Below are positions 55,396-64,000 of a DNA stretch of 64,000 nucleotides, piece after piece. The notes under the pieces are model-generated. The model was not told where the DNA came from. It ran no database searches and worked only from the letters and a program-made list of their open reading frames with translations. Source of the stretch: Paenibacillus sp. MAEPY2 (GTDB lineage: Bacteria > Bacillota > Bacilli > Paenibacillales > Paenibacillaceae); NCBI RefSeq assembly GCF_000499205.1, contig NZ_AWUK01000027.1:62001-126000 (forward strand), in the 5' to 3' direction. The translations under genes were made by a program, and so were the position numbers. Each line of letters begins with the position of its first letter. Positions within the stretch are counted from its first letter, which is position 1.

Positions 55396-55731
55396 GTTGT
55401 ACATCTTGTAAATTCTTATACGCCAAGGAGCAAAGACAAAAAGCTGTACACTTGTGGAACCGATGATATATTGAATTCATTTCGTTAATAAGAACGTGGT
55501 AATCTGCTGCGCTCTTTCCGATGTGATATTCTCTAATCTGCAAATATAAGATATAATATGCATTAATCAGGCTATGGTATCCCTTCCTTCTGAACTCTTA
55601 ATAGTACTAGGGGTACCGCTTCCCTGATTTTTTTAGTTTTTGGACCGCTTTATACATATGAAGAACCGTCACGAGATAGGCCAAGTATACCAATGCTGAA
55701 TATATTATCGTCATGTGGGAGAGTACAAGTA
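55396..55731. other. intergenic gap with no recognised gene
   Basis: 336 bases between the yitT terminator and the large unknown gene. It is AT-rich, with a short AGGG/CCCT stem and T run near 55609-55640. I see no structured RNA family or reading frame here. Confidence 0.5.
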
Positions 55732-57894
55732 ATGGACTTATTCTCAATCTATTTCAGCAGGAATTTGAAAGTGATCATCGCAGAGCGCAAGGGCAAGCTG
55801 CCTGTGCGTATATTGGCGACTGCACTTAGAAATTTAGAATCGCTGGGATATACGTTTTCGACGAAATTAATAGATGTGCTGCGTACCTGGGAACGGAGCA
55901 CATTTGTTTCCTGGTTTGAGCGACTGATGGGTGAGCTTCAAGAGGTGAAAGAAATCGATTTACAGGAAACCATCATGTATCCCAGATTTCCCAAGCAAAA
56001 AATGAATATTCAGGAGAGTCAGCTTTATCTGACTGTTTTGATGCACTCCTGGAGACAGCAGTTTCCTGAACATGAAAATGAACAGGAGCAGCGCATATTA
56101 TGGCTGGGCAAGCTGCGCCTGCGTGTAATTCAGCTCGGCAGTGAAGCGGATTTTTACCAAGTGGGATTAGACCTGCTTGCAGCGAAAGCTGCGTTAAAGC
56201 CAGTTGCAAGAGATCAGTTGATTTGGTTTGTAACAGAGTATGAGGGCTGGTCCGCATATGAGCCAGAGCCAGAGCAAATACCTGTGAGGGAAAATGCGGC
56301 CATTTACTGTGCGGCTTTATTAAAGGCGGGGCGTGCTTCATTGGAGCAATTCCAGCGGCATTTGCGGACAGCAACAGATATATTGTGCTTGGCTGTGGCC
56401 TGTTCCGATGGAGATGTCACTTTGAAGGAGAATACCCGCTTCCGTTCATTTAACCGATCTGAACGTCGGGTAATACTCGCTTTACTGGAGGCGGCTTCGG
56501 ACCCGTTGGAAGATTTGTTTCGATATAAAGGACGCTGGCTGAGATTGGCCGAGCGATTGCATCCGGGTGAGTATCAGCACCGTTATCCAAAGGCAGTAGC
56601 GGCGCTGAACCAGCTGCGACGTGGTGAACGACCGCTTACCTTTCATGGCAGGGTGGAACGGGCATTTGAACAGAAGGATAACCAGCTTATTCTGGAGACG
56701 CTCACAGAACGTCCAATAGAGATGGTCGGTCAGCTGGACCGAATGATTCGTTTCGGTGTTCCGGTACAGCATGTGATCGGCAAATTGGAAGTTGTGGAAG
56801 AAAAGGTCTCGACTCGGGCGCTGCTTCGGGTGTTGGCCCACTTCAGCACAAGGAATGAGTTCCAGGCCAGGAAGAGCTTTTTCCCAAAAGGCAACACGGC
56901 AAATCTGTATGTCTCCACTAAACCTTTGCAGCCCATATCACTGGAGGATATTCATACGGTAATTTCTGCGGTAGAGCATATACTGTTGAAACGATTTGCC
57001 GGGTTTCCCCCACTTGGTAACGTCTATATTGATGAGAGACTTCAAGACTTTACGGTTCCATGGGGGAAACGCCGGGCAAGCGAATCCATTCGAGCTCTAT
57101 CGCGTGCGTCATGGCTATCGTTGCCCACTGGAGATACGGTTCGCTTTTTCCTGTGGTGGAAAGAAGGCATGATGGGCGCTGAACCAACCGGTCGTGTGGA
57201 TGCCGATCTGTCGAGTGTACTTTATGATCCGATGTGGCGTTATATGGGTCAGACATCCTGCACCTATCGGCAAGCGGACGAATATCAGGCTGCGCATAGC
57301 GGTGATATGGTGACGGCACCTGAAAGAGTGGCAAAGTATATGGATGTGCACTTGCCGTCGGTTTCCAGGTTGGGCGCACGTTATATGGTGATCATGGTTG
57401 ACGCATTCAAGGCAGATGCCTTCAAGGACCTACCGGAGTGTTATGCTGGCTGGATGATGCGTCAGGCGCCACAGTCGGATGAGATGTTTGAACCTTCAAC
57501 GGTGCAGGAGCGAATGGAACTGACGGCCGATGCCCGTATTTGTATTCCGGCCATTATTGATGTAGAGGAACGCCGCATTTTGTGGTGTGATCTCGGCCTA
57601 AAGAGACATCCTAAAATGCATCATACTGAGGAGAACAACAAGGCCGATTTGGCTTGGATAGCGCGAGCAATGACGGAGCTGAAACGACCGGATTTATATA
57701 CTTTATTCATGCTTCACGCTAAAGCTAGGGGAACATTGGTGGAGACACTAGGGATGGCCAATCTCGTATTTACAGCAGAGCTGGAATCCAATCGAGTGGC
57801 TGAAGTGGCAGAGTATCTGACAGAAGGGCCACCCGTGGATCGCACCGTGATTACACCTCTGGAGCAGGATTATATTACGAAGCATTTTTTGTAA
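55732..57894 (+). CDS. large protein with TerD-like C-terminal domain (MXAN_6230/SCO0854-like)
   Basis: 720 residues. The N-terminal two-thirds is helical, with no catalytic motif that I recognise; an arginine-rich stretch FHGRVERAFEQKDN stands near residue 315. The C-terminal part (about 480-690) reads like the TerD-type beta-sandwich: VRFFLWWKE, GRVDADLSSVLYD, HSGDMVTAPE, GARYMVIMVDAF, LPECYAGWMMR. This order of features recalls the MXAN_6230/SCO0854-like proteins of Myxococcus and Streptomyces, which carry an N-terminal RING that is not seen here. TerD domains bind calcium and are linked to tellurite and stress tolerance. No other ter gene is near. The ATG at 55732 has GGGAGAG upstream. 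Confidence 0.6.
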   Translation: MDLFSIYFSRNLKVIIAERKGKLPVRILATALRNLESLGYTFSTKLIDVLRTWERSTFVSWFERLMGELQEVKEIDLQETIMYPRFPKQKMNIQESQLYLTVLMHSWRQQFPEHENEQEQRILWLGKLRLRVIQLGSEADFYQVGLDLLAAKAALKPVARDQLIWFVTEYEGWSAYEPEPEQIPVRENAAIYCAALLKAGRASLEQFQRHLRTATDILCLAVACSDGDVTLKENTRFRSFNRSERRVILALLEAASDPLEDLFRYKGRWLRLAERLHPGEYQHRYPKAVAALNQLRRGERPLTFHGRVERAFEQKDNQLILETLTERPIEMVGQLDRMIRFGVPVQHVIGKLEVVEEKVSTRALLRVLAHFSTRNEFQARKSFFPKGNTANLYVSTKPLQPISLEDIHTVISAVEHILLKRFAGFPPLGNVYIDERLQDFTVPWGKRRASESIRALSRASWLSLPTGDTVRFFLWWKEGMMGAEPTGRVDADLSSVLYDPMWRYMGQTSCTYRQADEYQAAHSGDMVTAPERVAKYMDVHLPSVSRLGARYMVIMVDAFKADAFKDLPECYAGWMMRQAPQSDEMFEPSTVQERMELTADARICIPAIIDVEERRILWCDLGLKRHPKMHHTEENNKADLAWIARAMTELKRPDLYTLFMLHAKARGTLVETLGMANLVFTAELESNRVAEVAEYLTEGPPVDRTVITPLEQDYITKHFL

Positions 57895-57948
57895 CTAGGA
57901 TGTAACGAGGATGGAGACTGGATGTAACGTTTGGTCATAGCTCATTGT

Positions 57949-58003
57949 AAAGGGGTATATGTCACGTTGGACCTGCGCGGGTCATCATGACATATACCCC
58001 TTT
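57949..58003. terminator. bidirectional terminator
   Basis: AAAGGGGTATATGTCA pairs exactly with TGACATATACCCCTTT, with T and A runs on both sides. It lies between converging genes. Confidence 0.9.
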
Positions 58004-58076
58004 TAAGTTTGGATTAATGAGCGTATAAGCAAACATGAGAGTGAACTGAACGGATGGGTTCAGGGTCATTCCATGT

Positions 58077-58661
58077 TTATTCGTATATTCGTTGTTCGAC
58101 TTCAGCAAACGCGATATCAGGGCTCTCATCGGAATTATCGATATAAGCCACGGCTGAAGCAGGCAACGGCCAGGCGACTTGTTTTCGGGTAAGTGAAGCT
58201 GTGAAGGCATCCCAGTTTTCCAGCTTCCACTCATCCAGCGGAGATTGTCTGTCTGTAATCCGCTCACGATACAACGCTTCATTTGCCAGATAAATATAGG
58301 CTACACGTACATCCGTATCGTCGAGGGAACGTCCGATCCGTGCGAGTTCCTGCTCGATCCAGTCCGGAGTTCCGATTTCTTTGGTAAAGGGTCCGACAAC
58401 AACCGTATCGATTCCCAATTGCACGTTGTCGAGTGCAGCATCCATCGTAATACGGTATCCCAGGTCACGGCATAACCGTTTGTATTCCGGTGAATCGCGA
58501 TCGGATGGATCGAGTCCCTGTAGGGTCATTATTGCTTCCGCAGCAGGACGCAGCAGGATATCCATATCAAAAAAAGCAGCTTTATATTTACGGGAGAGGG
58601 CTTTGGCAAGGGTTGTTTTGCCGCTCCCGGCCCCGCCGAGAAAGAATATCAATTTGCTCAT
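58077..58661 (-). CDS. AAA-family P-loop ATPase, kinase-like
   Basis: 194 residues. Walker A GGAGSGKTT at residues 9-17, a DMD strand near 35 (FFDMDILLRP) and a late VRVAYIYL strand with an Arg-rich lid (RERITDRQSPLDEWK). The pattern suits a small-molecule or nucleotide kinase of the P-loop class, but the substrate is unknown. It stands alone, with terminators at both ends. Confidence 0.8.
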   Translation of the reverse strand: MSKLIFFLGGAGSGKTTLAKALSRKYKAAFFDMDILLRPAAEAIMTLQGLDPSDRDSPEYKRLCRDLGYRITMDAALDNVQLGIDTVVVGPFTKEIGTPDWIEQELARIGRSLDDTDVRVAYIYLANEALYRERITDRQSPLDEWKLENWDAFTASLTRKQVAWPLPASAVAYIDNSDESPDIAFAEVEQRIYE

Positions 58662-58958
58662 GGTTTGGATGGCCTCCTCATAATGGTTAGAACGAATATG
58701 TAATATGAAAACAAAGAATAGAGAGATCCAGTATAGTATCTCAGATGTGAAATGACTTGTTTATTTTATCATAAACGTATCCAATTCATAGCTAGACAGA
58801 AAAGGAAGAATCAGGTAATATAATACCTAGTTTTACTATGCATAGATTTCCGATGTATATAGCCAAGTGATTTTATTAGGTTCACGTTTATTTTTAAAAA
58901 GAGGTAAAAGTGGTTGATGTTATTGGACGGTGAAGCATGAAAAAAGGGAGTGACAGCT

Positions 58959-59294
58959 TTGCAGGTAAACAAACAAATGATTAAAGGCAGTACCGAGACA
59001 TTGATTCTTACGCTACTGAAGGAACAGCCGCTTTACGGTTATGAATTGATCAAGGAACTCCATCGTCAATCCGAAGGTGTGTTTAATTTGAAAGAAGGCA
59101 CGTTATATCCCATTTTGCACGCGATGGAGCTTGAAGGATGGGTGGAGTCCTACTGGATGGAGGTTGAAGGTAGGAAGCGTAAATATTATTCAATTTGTGA
59201 TAAGGGTGTGGAAGCGTTACAACATAAAAAAGCCGAGTGGCTTTTATTCCGCGGAGCCGTGGATCGGGTGCTTGGGGAGGGGGGGCTTACATGA
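58959..59294 (+). CDS. PadR-family transcriptional regulator
   Basis: About 111 residues with the PadR winged helix (ILTLLKEQPLYGYELIKEL, FNLKEGTLYPILHAMELEGWV) and a short C-terminal dimer helix. The TTG at 58959 is chosen because GGGAG lies eight bases upstream; a GTG nine bases earlier abuts that sequence. It ends in an ATGA overlap with the next gene, so it is coupled to it and probably regulates it. The 297-base gap upstream has no obvious operator. Confidence 0.86.
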   Translation: MQVNKQMIKGSTETLILTLLKEQPLYGYELIKELHRQSEGVFNLKEGTLYPILHAMELEGWVESYWMEVEGRKRKYYSICDKGVEALQHKKAEWLLFRGAVDRVLGEGGLT

Positions 59295-60643
59295 CGGATC
59301 GACATGAGAAGGTTAAACATTATCTTGATCAAATGTGTAGTCAGGTTAAGGCACGTGAAGTACATACGGATCTGCGTGATGAGCTTGGCAATCACATGGA
59401 AGAAATGATGTTGGACAAGCAGCAAGAGGGACTGAGCCAGGAAGAGGCAGCGGCATACGCTATTGAGCAGATGGGTGATCCCGCAGTTGTCGGCAAAAGT
59501 ATGCACAGATTGCATCGTTATCGTATGCATTGGGGGCTGTTAGTTGGATTACTTGGTTTGGCAACAGTAAGCCTGTTGTTAATGTGGATTTTTACGACCA
59601 ATGTTACAGTGGAAATATATCAGGAACTGTATAGCAATCATGTAATATACACTGTTATGGGTTTCATATTCATGTTGTTCTTTGTTTACTTTGATTATCG
59701 GAAATTTAAAGAAGCGGCCTGGTGGATCTATATTCTGCTTAATGCCATGCTGTGGATCAATCCAGTGCTATCTTCAACTTACAATGGTATAAATAGGTTT
59801 TGGGTGTTACCATTCGGCTTTGTGCTAGATGTGACGACAGTTTCAATGTGGGTATTGCCACTTGCCATTGGCACAATTATGCTGGACAAGCTTCGTTCCA
59901 ATTGTAATATGCAATCCATATTGGCCTACATTGCAATGGTAGCGTTACCGATAGTGCTATTGTTTCAAATATCGGACTGGGTTCGCATGTTTCTATTTGG
60001 CACAATGTCCATTATTTTATTTGGCTGGCTCACGCGAAAATGGCTTTATACGGTCGTAGGTGCTGTAATAACAGGATGTGTATTTGTATTTTTATTGTTT
60101 TTTGCGGATCAATATGGACGTCTAGAGAGGCTCTCTGTCGTTTTGAATCTTCAGGCTGACCCATATGGGGATGGTTATACCAACAATTCCATTATTGAAG
60201 TTATTCGATCAGCGGGCTGGTGGGGTAATGGGATGGATACAACGTTCGACATGTTTAAAACGGGCTATAAGGATTACCCAGGTGTGCTGCTCATTGATGT
60301 GTTTGGCTGGTCAGCCGGGATACTGTTATTGGTGGGTATCATCTGGTTTGTTGCCAGTATGGTGAAGATACTTCCTCGCATCCGGGATGATTTTGGTCGT
60401 ATGATTATTGTCAGTATCACCGCTATGTTTGCAATGCAAATCCTCTATTCGTTGGCGATGACTACCGGGAAGGTTCCAATTCTCAGCATTGTTTTTCCTT
60501 TAATAGGATATGGAAATCACCTGCTTTTCGAATATGCCATGCTCGGTTTACTTCTCGGTATTTATCGTCGAAAGGATACCAATTCGAAGAGAAATGAAAA
60601 AATGCGGCAGAAGGTGGATGCTGATCCAATGATCAGTTCATAG
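59291..60643 (+). CDS. FtsW/RodA-like (SEDS) membrane protein with N-terminal HAAS-type domain
   Basis: 450 residues. The first 75 residues are helical and charged (RHEKVKHYLDQMCSQ, LRDELGNHMEEMM, AYAIEQMGDPAVVGKSM), matching the HAAS / permease-prefix module. About ten membrane helices follow. The last quarter (GKVPILSIVFPLIGYGNHLLFEYAMLGLLLGI) resembles the end of FtsW/RodA/SpoVE glycosyltransferases, where the Pro/Gly-rich loop lies near the active site. True SEDS activity is not proven, since I could not fix the catalytic Asp. The ATG overlaps the PadR stop. Confidence 0.78.
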   Translation: MTDRHEKVKHYLDQMCSQVKAREVHTDLRDELGNHMEEMMLDKQQEGLSQEEAAAYAIEQMGDPAVVGKSMHRLHRYRMHWGLLVGLLGLATVSLLLMWIFTTNVTVEIYQELYSNHVIYTVMGFIFMLFFVYFDYRKFKEAAWWIYILLNAMLWINPVLSSTYNGINRFWVLPFGFVLDVTTVSMWVLPLAIGTIMLDKLRSNCNMQSILAYIAMVALPIVLLFQISDWVRMFLFGTMSIILFGWLTRKWLYTVVGAVITGCVFVFLLFFADQYGRLERLSVVLNLQADPYGDGYTNNSIIEVIRSAGWWGNGMDTTFDMFKTGYKDYPGVLLIDVFGWSAGILLLVGIIWFVASMVKILPRIRDDFGRMIIVSITAMFAMQILYSLAMTTGKVPILSIVFPLIGYGNHLLFEYAMLGLLLGIYRRKDTNSKRNEKMRQKVDADPMISS

Positions 60644-60704
60644 GCATCCAAAATCATTACCGCATCTTGAAACGAAGATATAGTTATTCTCGTTAAATGA
60701 TTAA

Positions 60705-62486
60705 TCACGGGAACCAGATGTGACGGAGGTTTACCCAACCCTGGCTGTTAAAGGAGAGTCCGCGAACGGAAGGCAGGTAGGCAGTCTCTACCGGTTTTTC
60801 AGTTAAATGTAACAATAGACTCTGCTGCACTAAAAATTGTTCGATCCGATCCAGCTCGCCAGTTCGGTCTGCGAATATTTGCGAAGCAACAACGGTTTGC
60901 AGCATCTCTTGAACAATCTTCTTGTAATAGTTATCCAGATGTTCGGATAAAGTGAGATAAAGATCGTATCTGCGCAATTCTTCGTCCCGGTCCCGAATCA
61001 GGGAGAAGAGAATCAGATCGGATTCCAGTCTCAGGTTCCCTTTGAATTCCTCCATCGTGCCTATGCGGACAGTACATGTGAAGCCGTACATTTCCAATGA
61101 CGATGCCAAACGTCTAGCATCCATCCGATACTGAGGAATGGTTGTGATGTGCAAGGGGATAGGTAGATCAAAAGTGGGGTGCTGAGACAAATAAGTCAAA
61201 TCTTCTGCATTCATCAACACTTTATCAGCATCTCCTGGATCACCTTCATTACTTTCATTCATGCCATTCCTATACAATTCAGCAATACATGCCTGAACAT
61301 GTGCTCTTACATCCGGATCGCTTAGCGGTCCGGTTTTTTGCGTGTTACAAGTAAGTAATTTGCACACCATCACGCCTGCACTAATCTGCGTCCAGTCCCT
61401 ACCCGCAGACGAAGATGGATTATGAACAAGGTGAAAGAAGGGAGATTCGATCTCTTGCTTTTCATCCACATGTGCAGGGGCACTCCACGGAATTTGTAGA
61501 ATGTCTACACGGTCCAGATGGGCTCTGCCTTGAAAATACATCGGAAAAGCTTCTAGTCTGCACAGGTGATCATCCCAGTCAGTGACCTTGAAAGGCCCCG
61601 TTCCTATAGGTATCTGCATGGTATTCGATACGTCTGGGTCATTTTCTCCATCTTTCTGTTGCCCGTATGGGGCTTGTAAAGCAACAATCGCTGCACGGCT
61701 CGTAGAAAGAAACGGCAAAAACAATTCGTGTGGGGCTCTAAGCTTGAAACATACGGTCAAGGGATCTGCTGCTTCAATCGATAGAATTTGTTTGCTCACA
61801 TCGCGGTATAATGTCCGTCGTTCCGTGGATTGCAGACGTTCAAATGTATACACCACATCTGCGGCAGTCAGCAGGTGTCCATTGTGAAAAGTAATCCCTT
61901 TACGCAAATAAAAGAACCATGTTTTCCGGTCTGAACTGACATCCCAGGTATGAGACAGACAAGGAACAATCTCCCCATGTTCATTACGTTGAACCAGCCC
62001 GTCGAACACATGACTGGTGACAAAAGATTCTGCCAGCAAATTGATAAAAAGAGGATCAAGCGCATGCAGTTGTTGGCGGATCGGTAACCTGAGCGTATCA
62101 ATTCTCTCATTATGGCTGCCAGCTTCCGTATGATGTCCAGAATAACCAAGCAGCCACTGGTTTAGGTGATCCTGCATCGTCATAGAATTGGAGTAAGCAC
62201 CAACCTGTTCGGCAGCTTGCTGCAGCTCCCGGCGATTCATGGCTTGCATCATGTATTCTGCTGCAATTTGATCAGCCGGAACAAGCAGGGTTAGCGTTGA
62301 ACGCCGTCCGCGTCCGCGTTGGGACACCCAACGAATCCATTCGTTGGCAACCATTTTTTTGACGATTGTTAACGTGTTACGGTGTGTACAATCAAGTAGT
62401 TCAGCAAGGTCGGCAAGTGTAACTTCGTGTTCTGTCTTGTGACCAAGTCGGTTATGCAGCAGCAGATATTGCTGGTGTAATTTCAA
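60705..62486 (-). CDS. SgrR-type regulator with solute-binding domain
   Basis: 593 residues. The N-terminal 110 residues form a winged helix-turn-helix of the SgrR_N type (VTLADLAELLDCTHRNTLTIVKKM, SQRGRGRRSTLTLL); residues about 140-560 are an ABC-type extracellular solute-binding (SBP_bac_5) fold used as a cytoplasmic sensor (FDGLVQRNEHGEIVPCL, FHNGHLLTAADVVYTFERL). In E. coli SgrR senses sugar-phosphate stress and acts on a divergent gene; here the divergent partner is the DUF4173 gene 134 bases away. It has no signal peptide. Confidence 0.82.
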   Translation of the reverse strand: MKLHQQYLLLHNRLGHKTEHEVTLADLAELLDCTHRNTLTIVKKMVANEWIRWVSQRGRGRRSTLTLLVPADQIAAEYMMQAMNRRELQQAAEQVGAYSNSMTMQDHLNQWLLGYSGHHTEAGSHNERIDTLRLPIRQQLHALDPLFINLLAESFVTSHVFDGLVQRNEHGEIVPCLSHTWDVSSDRKTWFFYLRKGITFHNGHLLTAADVVYTFERLQSTERRTLYRDVSKQILSIEAADPLTVCFKLRAPHELFLPFLSTSRAAIVALQAPYGQQKDGENDPDVSNTMQIPIGTGPFKVTDWDDHLCRLEAFPMYFQGRAHLDRVDILQIPWSAPAHVDEKQEIESPFFHLVHNPSSSAGRDWTQISAGVMVCKLLTCNTQKTGPLSDPDVRAHVQACIAELYRNGMNESNEGDPGDADKVLMNAEDLTYLSQHPTFDLPIPLHITTIPQYRMDARRLASSLEMYGFTCTVRIGTMEEFKGNLRLESDLILFSLIRDRDEELRRYDLYLTLSEHLDNYYKKIVQEMLQTVVASQIFADRTGELDRIEQFLVQQSLLLHLTEKPVETAYLPSVRGLSFNSQGWVNLRHIWFP

Positions 62487-62620
62487 ATATGAAGCCCTCC
62501 TGGGAGATGATCACGATGGTAATGTCATAAAATAAGAAGTTTTGTTCATTTTTATTTCTATTTATATTCTTATTTTATCATCTAAAATTAAACATAGAAA
62601 GTATAATGGAGGTTTTTCCC

Positions 62621-64000
62621 ATGATTGATAAAATAATGGCTTCACCGCAACGCGCTTTAATCACGCTGCTATCTGCATGGATACTGGCTGTCATTCAACA
62701 GTATTTATTCTTTGGCAATGAGATAGGCGTATCGTATCCGATCTTTGTTATTCTCTTTTATGGTTTCATGTATCTTTTTGCCCGGGATCGTATGAGGTCA
62801 TTCAAGTGGATTGATGCATTTGTAGGGGGCGTTGTTTTTTTGTTGTCGCTAACTTTTATGTTATACGACAATGAACCGCTGTACGCTCTCAATTTCCTGG
62901 CTGTACCGGGCCTTATTAGCTTACATATGACATATCTGATGGGTAGAAAACGGAGGGAGTGGTGGGAGATTGGCTTGATCGGTACGGCTATTGACCATCT
63001 GCTACCACAAGCCATACGACATTGGGGAACCATTGGGGCTATGGCTGTAAAAGCAGGAGGACGTGGCATGGGCAAGTCACAGAAAACGGTTGTTTTCAAA
63101 GTGCTCATTGGCCTGGTGGCATCCTTGCCCATCCTCATTGTGGTCTTATCTTTACTGTCTTCTGCTGATGGAATTTTCAATCAATATTTATCCGGTTTCC
63201 CGGAGTGGCTGAATCAATTAACATTTACGCCAGGATTGCCGAGAATCCTCTGGATTATTATTGCAGGTGTATTGTTGTTCGGTTATGTATGGGGATTCGT
63301 GCAGCCGATGCAATATGAAGCAGAGAAGAGAGCGAACGCACATTGGAAAAATGGAGCAGAATCCGCGGTTATTCCGCGTGATCATACGCTTGAGGCCTCT
63401 CCTGTAAACCCGATTGTCGAGGGGGAAGTTACGAATCAGATCACGGCCGAGGAACCCTGCACGCAGGTTCATCGGGAACCATTCAAATTGGACCCGGTCA
63501 TTGTGGGCACGATGCTGCTGGTCATTAACTGTGTGTACGTTCTGTTTGTGCTCGTACAGTTTTCGTACTTGTTTGGTGCAGGCGACGGGCAGCTTCCGGC
63601 CGATCTGTCTTACGCGGAGTATGCGAGAAGTGGATTCGCAGAGTTGGTTCTCGTCACAGGCATTAACTTTTTTATCCTTATTGTTGCATTGCAGTATACC
63701 CGTCCGAGTGGAAAAGCTGGTTTAATCATGCATCAGGTACTACTCCTGGTTCTGGTATGTTGTTCAGCAATCATGTTGTATTCCGCTTTTATGCGTCTGA
63801 ATCTCTATGAGCAGGCTTATGGATATACGTACATTCGTTTTCTGGTGCACGCATTCATGATCTTCCTGGCACTTCTGTTACTGATTGCCGGTCTTCGTAT
63901 ACGTTACACAACGATACCGCTGATTCGCTGGTATATTGTGCTGGCACTCACAGCCTATGTTGCAGTCAATTATGTGGGAATGGATAAACGAATTGCCGAG
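62621..64000 (+). CDS. DUF4173 membrane protein (partial, runs off the window)
   Basis: 460 codons of an unfinished frame. It starts at an ATG with GGAGGT seven bases before it and a TATAAT at 62602-62607. Many hydrophobic helices are separated by short loops, with one large cytoplasmic loop at about residues 235-285. The order and the loop suggest a DUF4173 protein; the function of that family is unknown. The stop is beyond 64000. The divergent SgrR-type gene may control it. Confidence 0.75.
   Translation, partial: MIDKIMASPQRALITLLSAWILAVIQQYLFFGNEIGVSYPIFVILFYGFMYLFARDRMRSFKWIDAFVGGVVFLLSLTFMLYDNEPLYALNFLAVPGLISLHMTYLMGRKRREWWEIGLIGTAIDHLLPQAIRHWGTIGAMAVKAGGRGMGKSQKTVVFKVLIGLVASLPILIVVLSLLSSADGIFNQYLSGFPEWLNQLTFTPGLPRILWIIIAGVLLFGYVWGFVQPMQYEAEKRANAHWKNGAESAVIPRDHTLEASPVNPIVEGEVTNQITAEEPCTQVHREPFKLDPVIVGTMLLVINCVYVLFVLVQFSYLFGAGDGQLPADLSYAEYARSGFAELVLVTGINFFILIVALQYTRPSGKAGLIMHQVLLLVLVCCSAIMLYSAFMRLNLYEQAYGYTYIRFLVHAFMIFLALLLLIAGLRIRYTTIPLIRWYIVLALTAYVAVNYVGMDKRIAE

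Overview
The window looks like a chromosomal segment of a spore-forming Gram-positive of the Paenibacillus group. The evidence is indirect: strong AGGAGG-type ribosome sites with frequent GTG/TTG starts, poly-T hairpin terminators, a B. subtilis-like DesK/DesR/Des cassette, a seven-subunit Mrp antiporter, a YjcZ-type sporulation microprotein, a YolD-like protein, UPF0173/YtkL, YitT, and a giant DUF11-repeat protein. There is no rRNA, tRNA, insertion sequence, integrase, phage gene or CRISPR array that I can see.

Layout. 0-9 kb: carbohydrate use, with a VanZ-like protein, an alpha-glucosidase, a UPF0173 hydrolase, a dicarboxylate symporter, and treA-treP behind a TreR-like operator but with no treR nearby. 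9-10.5 kb: a lipase-fold protein, a Cys-cluster protein and a small membrane protein. 10.6-16.8 kb: mixed-strand housekeeping and transport (AbrB-type membrane protein, MFS, O-methyltransferase, LysR, DUF1275, alpha/beta hydrolase). 17-19 kb: a small alarmone synthetase and a Bcr/CflA-type exporter. 19.1-25.4 kb: a Pro/Gly-rich protein diverging from a Fur-boxed siderophore-binding lipoprotein, a flavin reductase, then a type III polyketide synthase followed by an MMPL/RND exporter. 25.6-28 kb: two secreted or cytosolic esterases for plant polysaccharide. 28-34 kb: a minus-strand mrp operon whose first gene is an MrpA-MrpB fusion.

34.2-37.7 kb: two membrane diguanylate cyclases flanking an unknown protein. 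37.9-46.3 kb: about 8.4 kb of tandem DUF11 units, split into two overlapping frames. 46.4-51 kb: YolD-like and YjcZ-like small proteins, an APC permease, ferritin, a polysaccharide deacetylase and a lipoprotein. 51.2-54.1 kb: des-desK-desR, the membrane-fluidity thermosensor system, with a strong palindrome upstream. 54.4-64 kb: YitT, a large protein with a TerD-like C-terminus, a P-loop kinase-like protein, a PadR regulator coupled to a SEDS-like membrane protein, an SgrR-type regulator, and the 5' part of a DUF4173 protein that runs off the window.

The most unusual region is the DUF11 locus: a two-module alternating repeat array, a probable ATT start behind a near-perfect Shine-Dalgarno sequence, and a mid-repeat frame change through an ATGA overlap.
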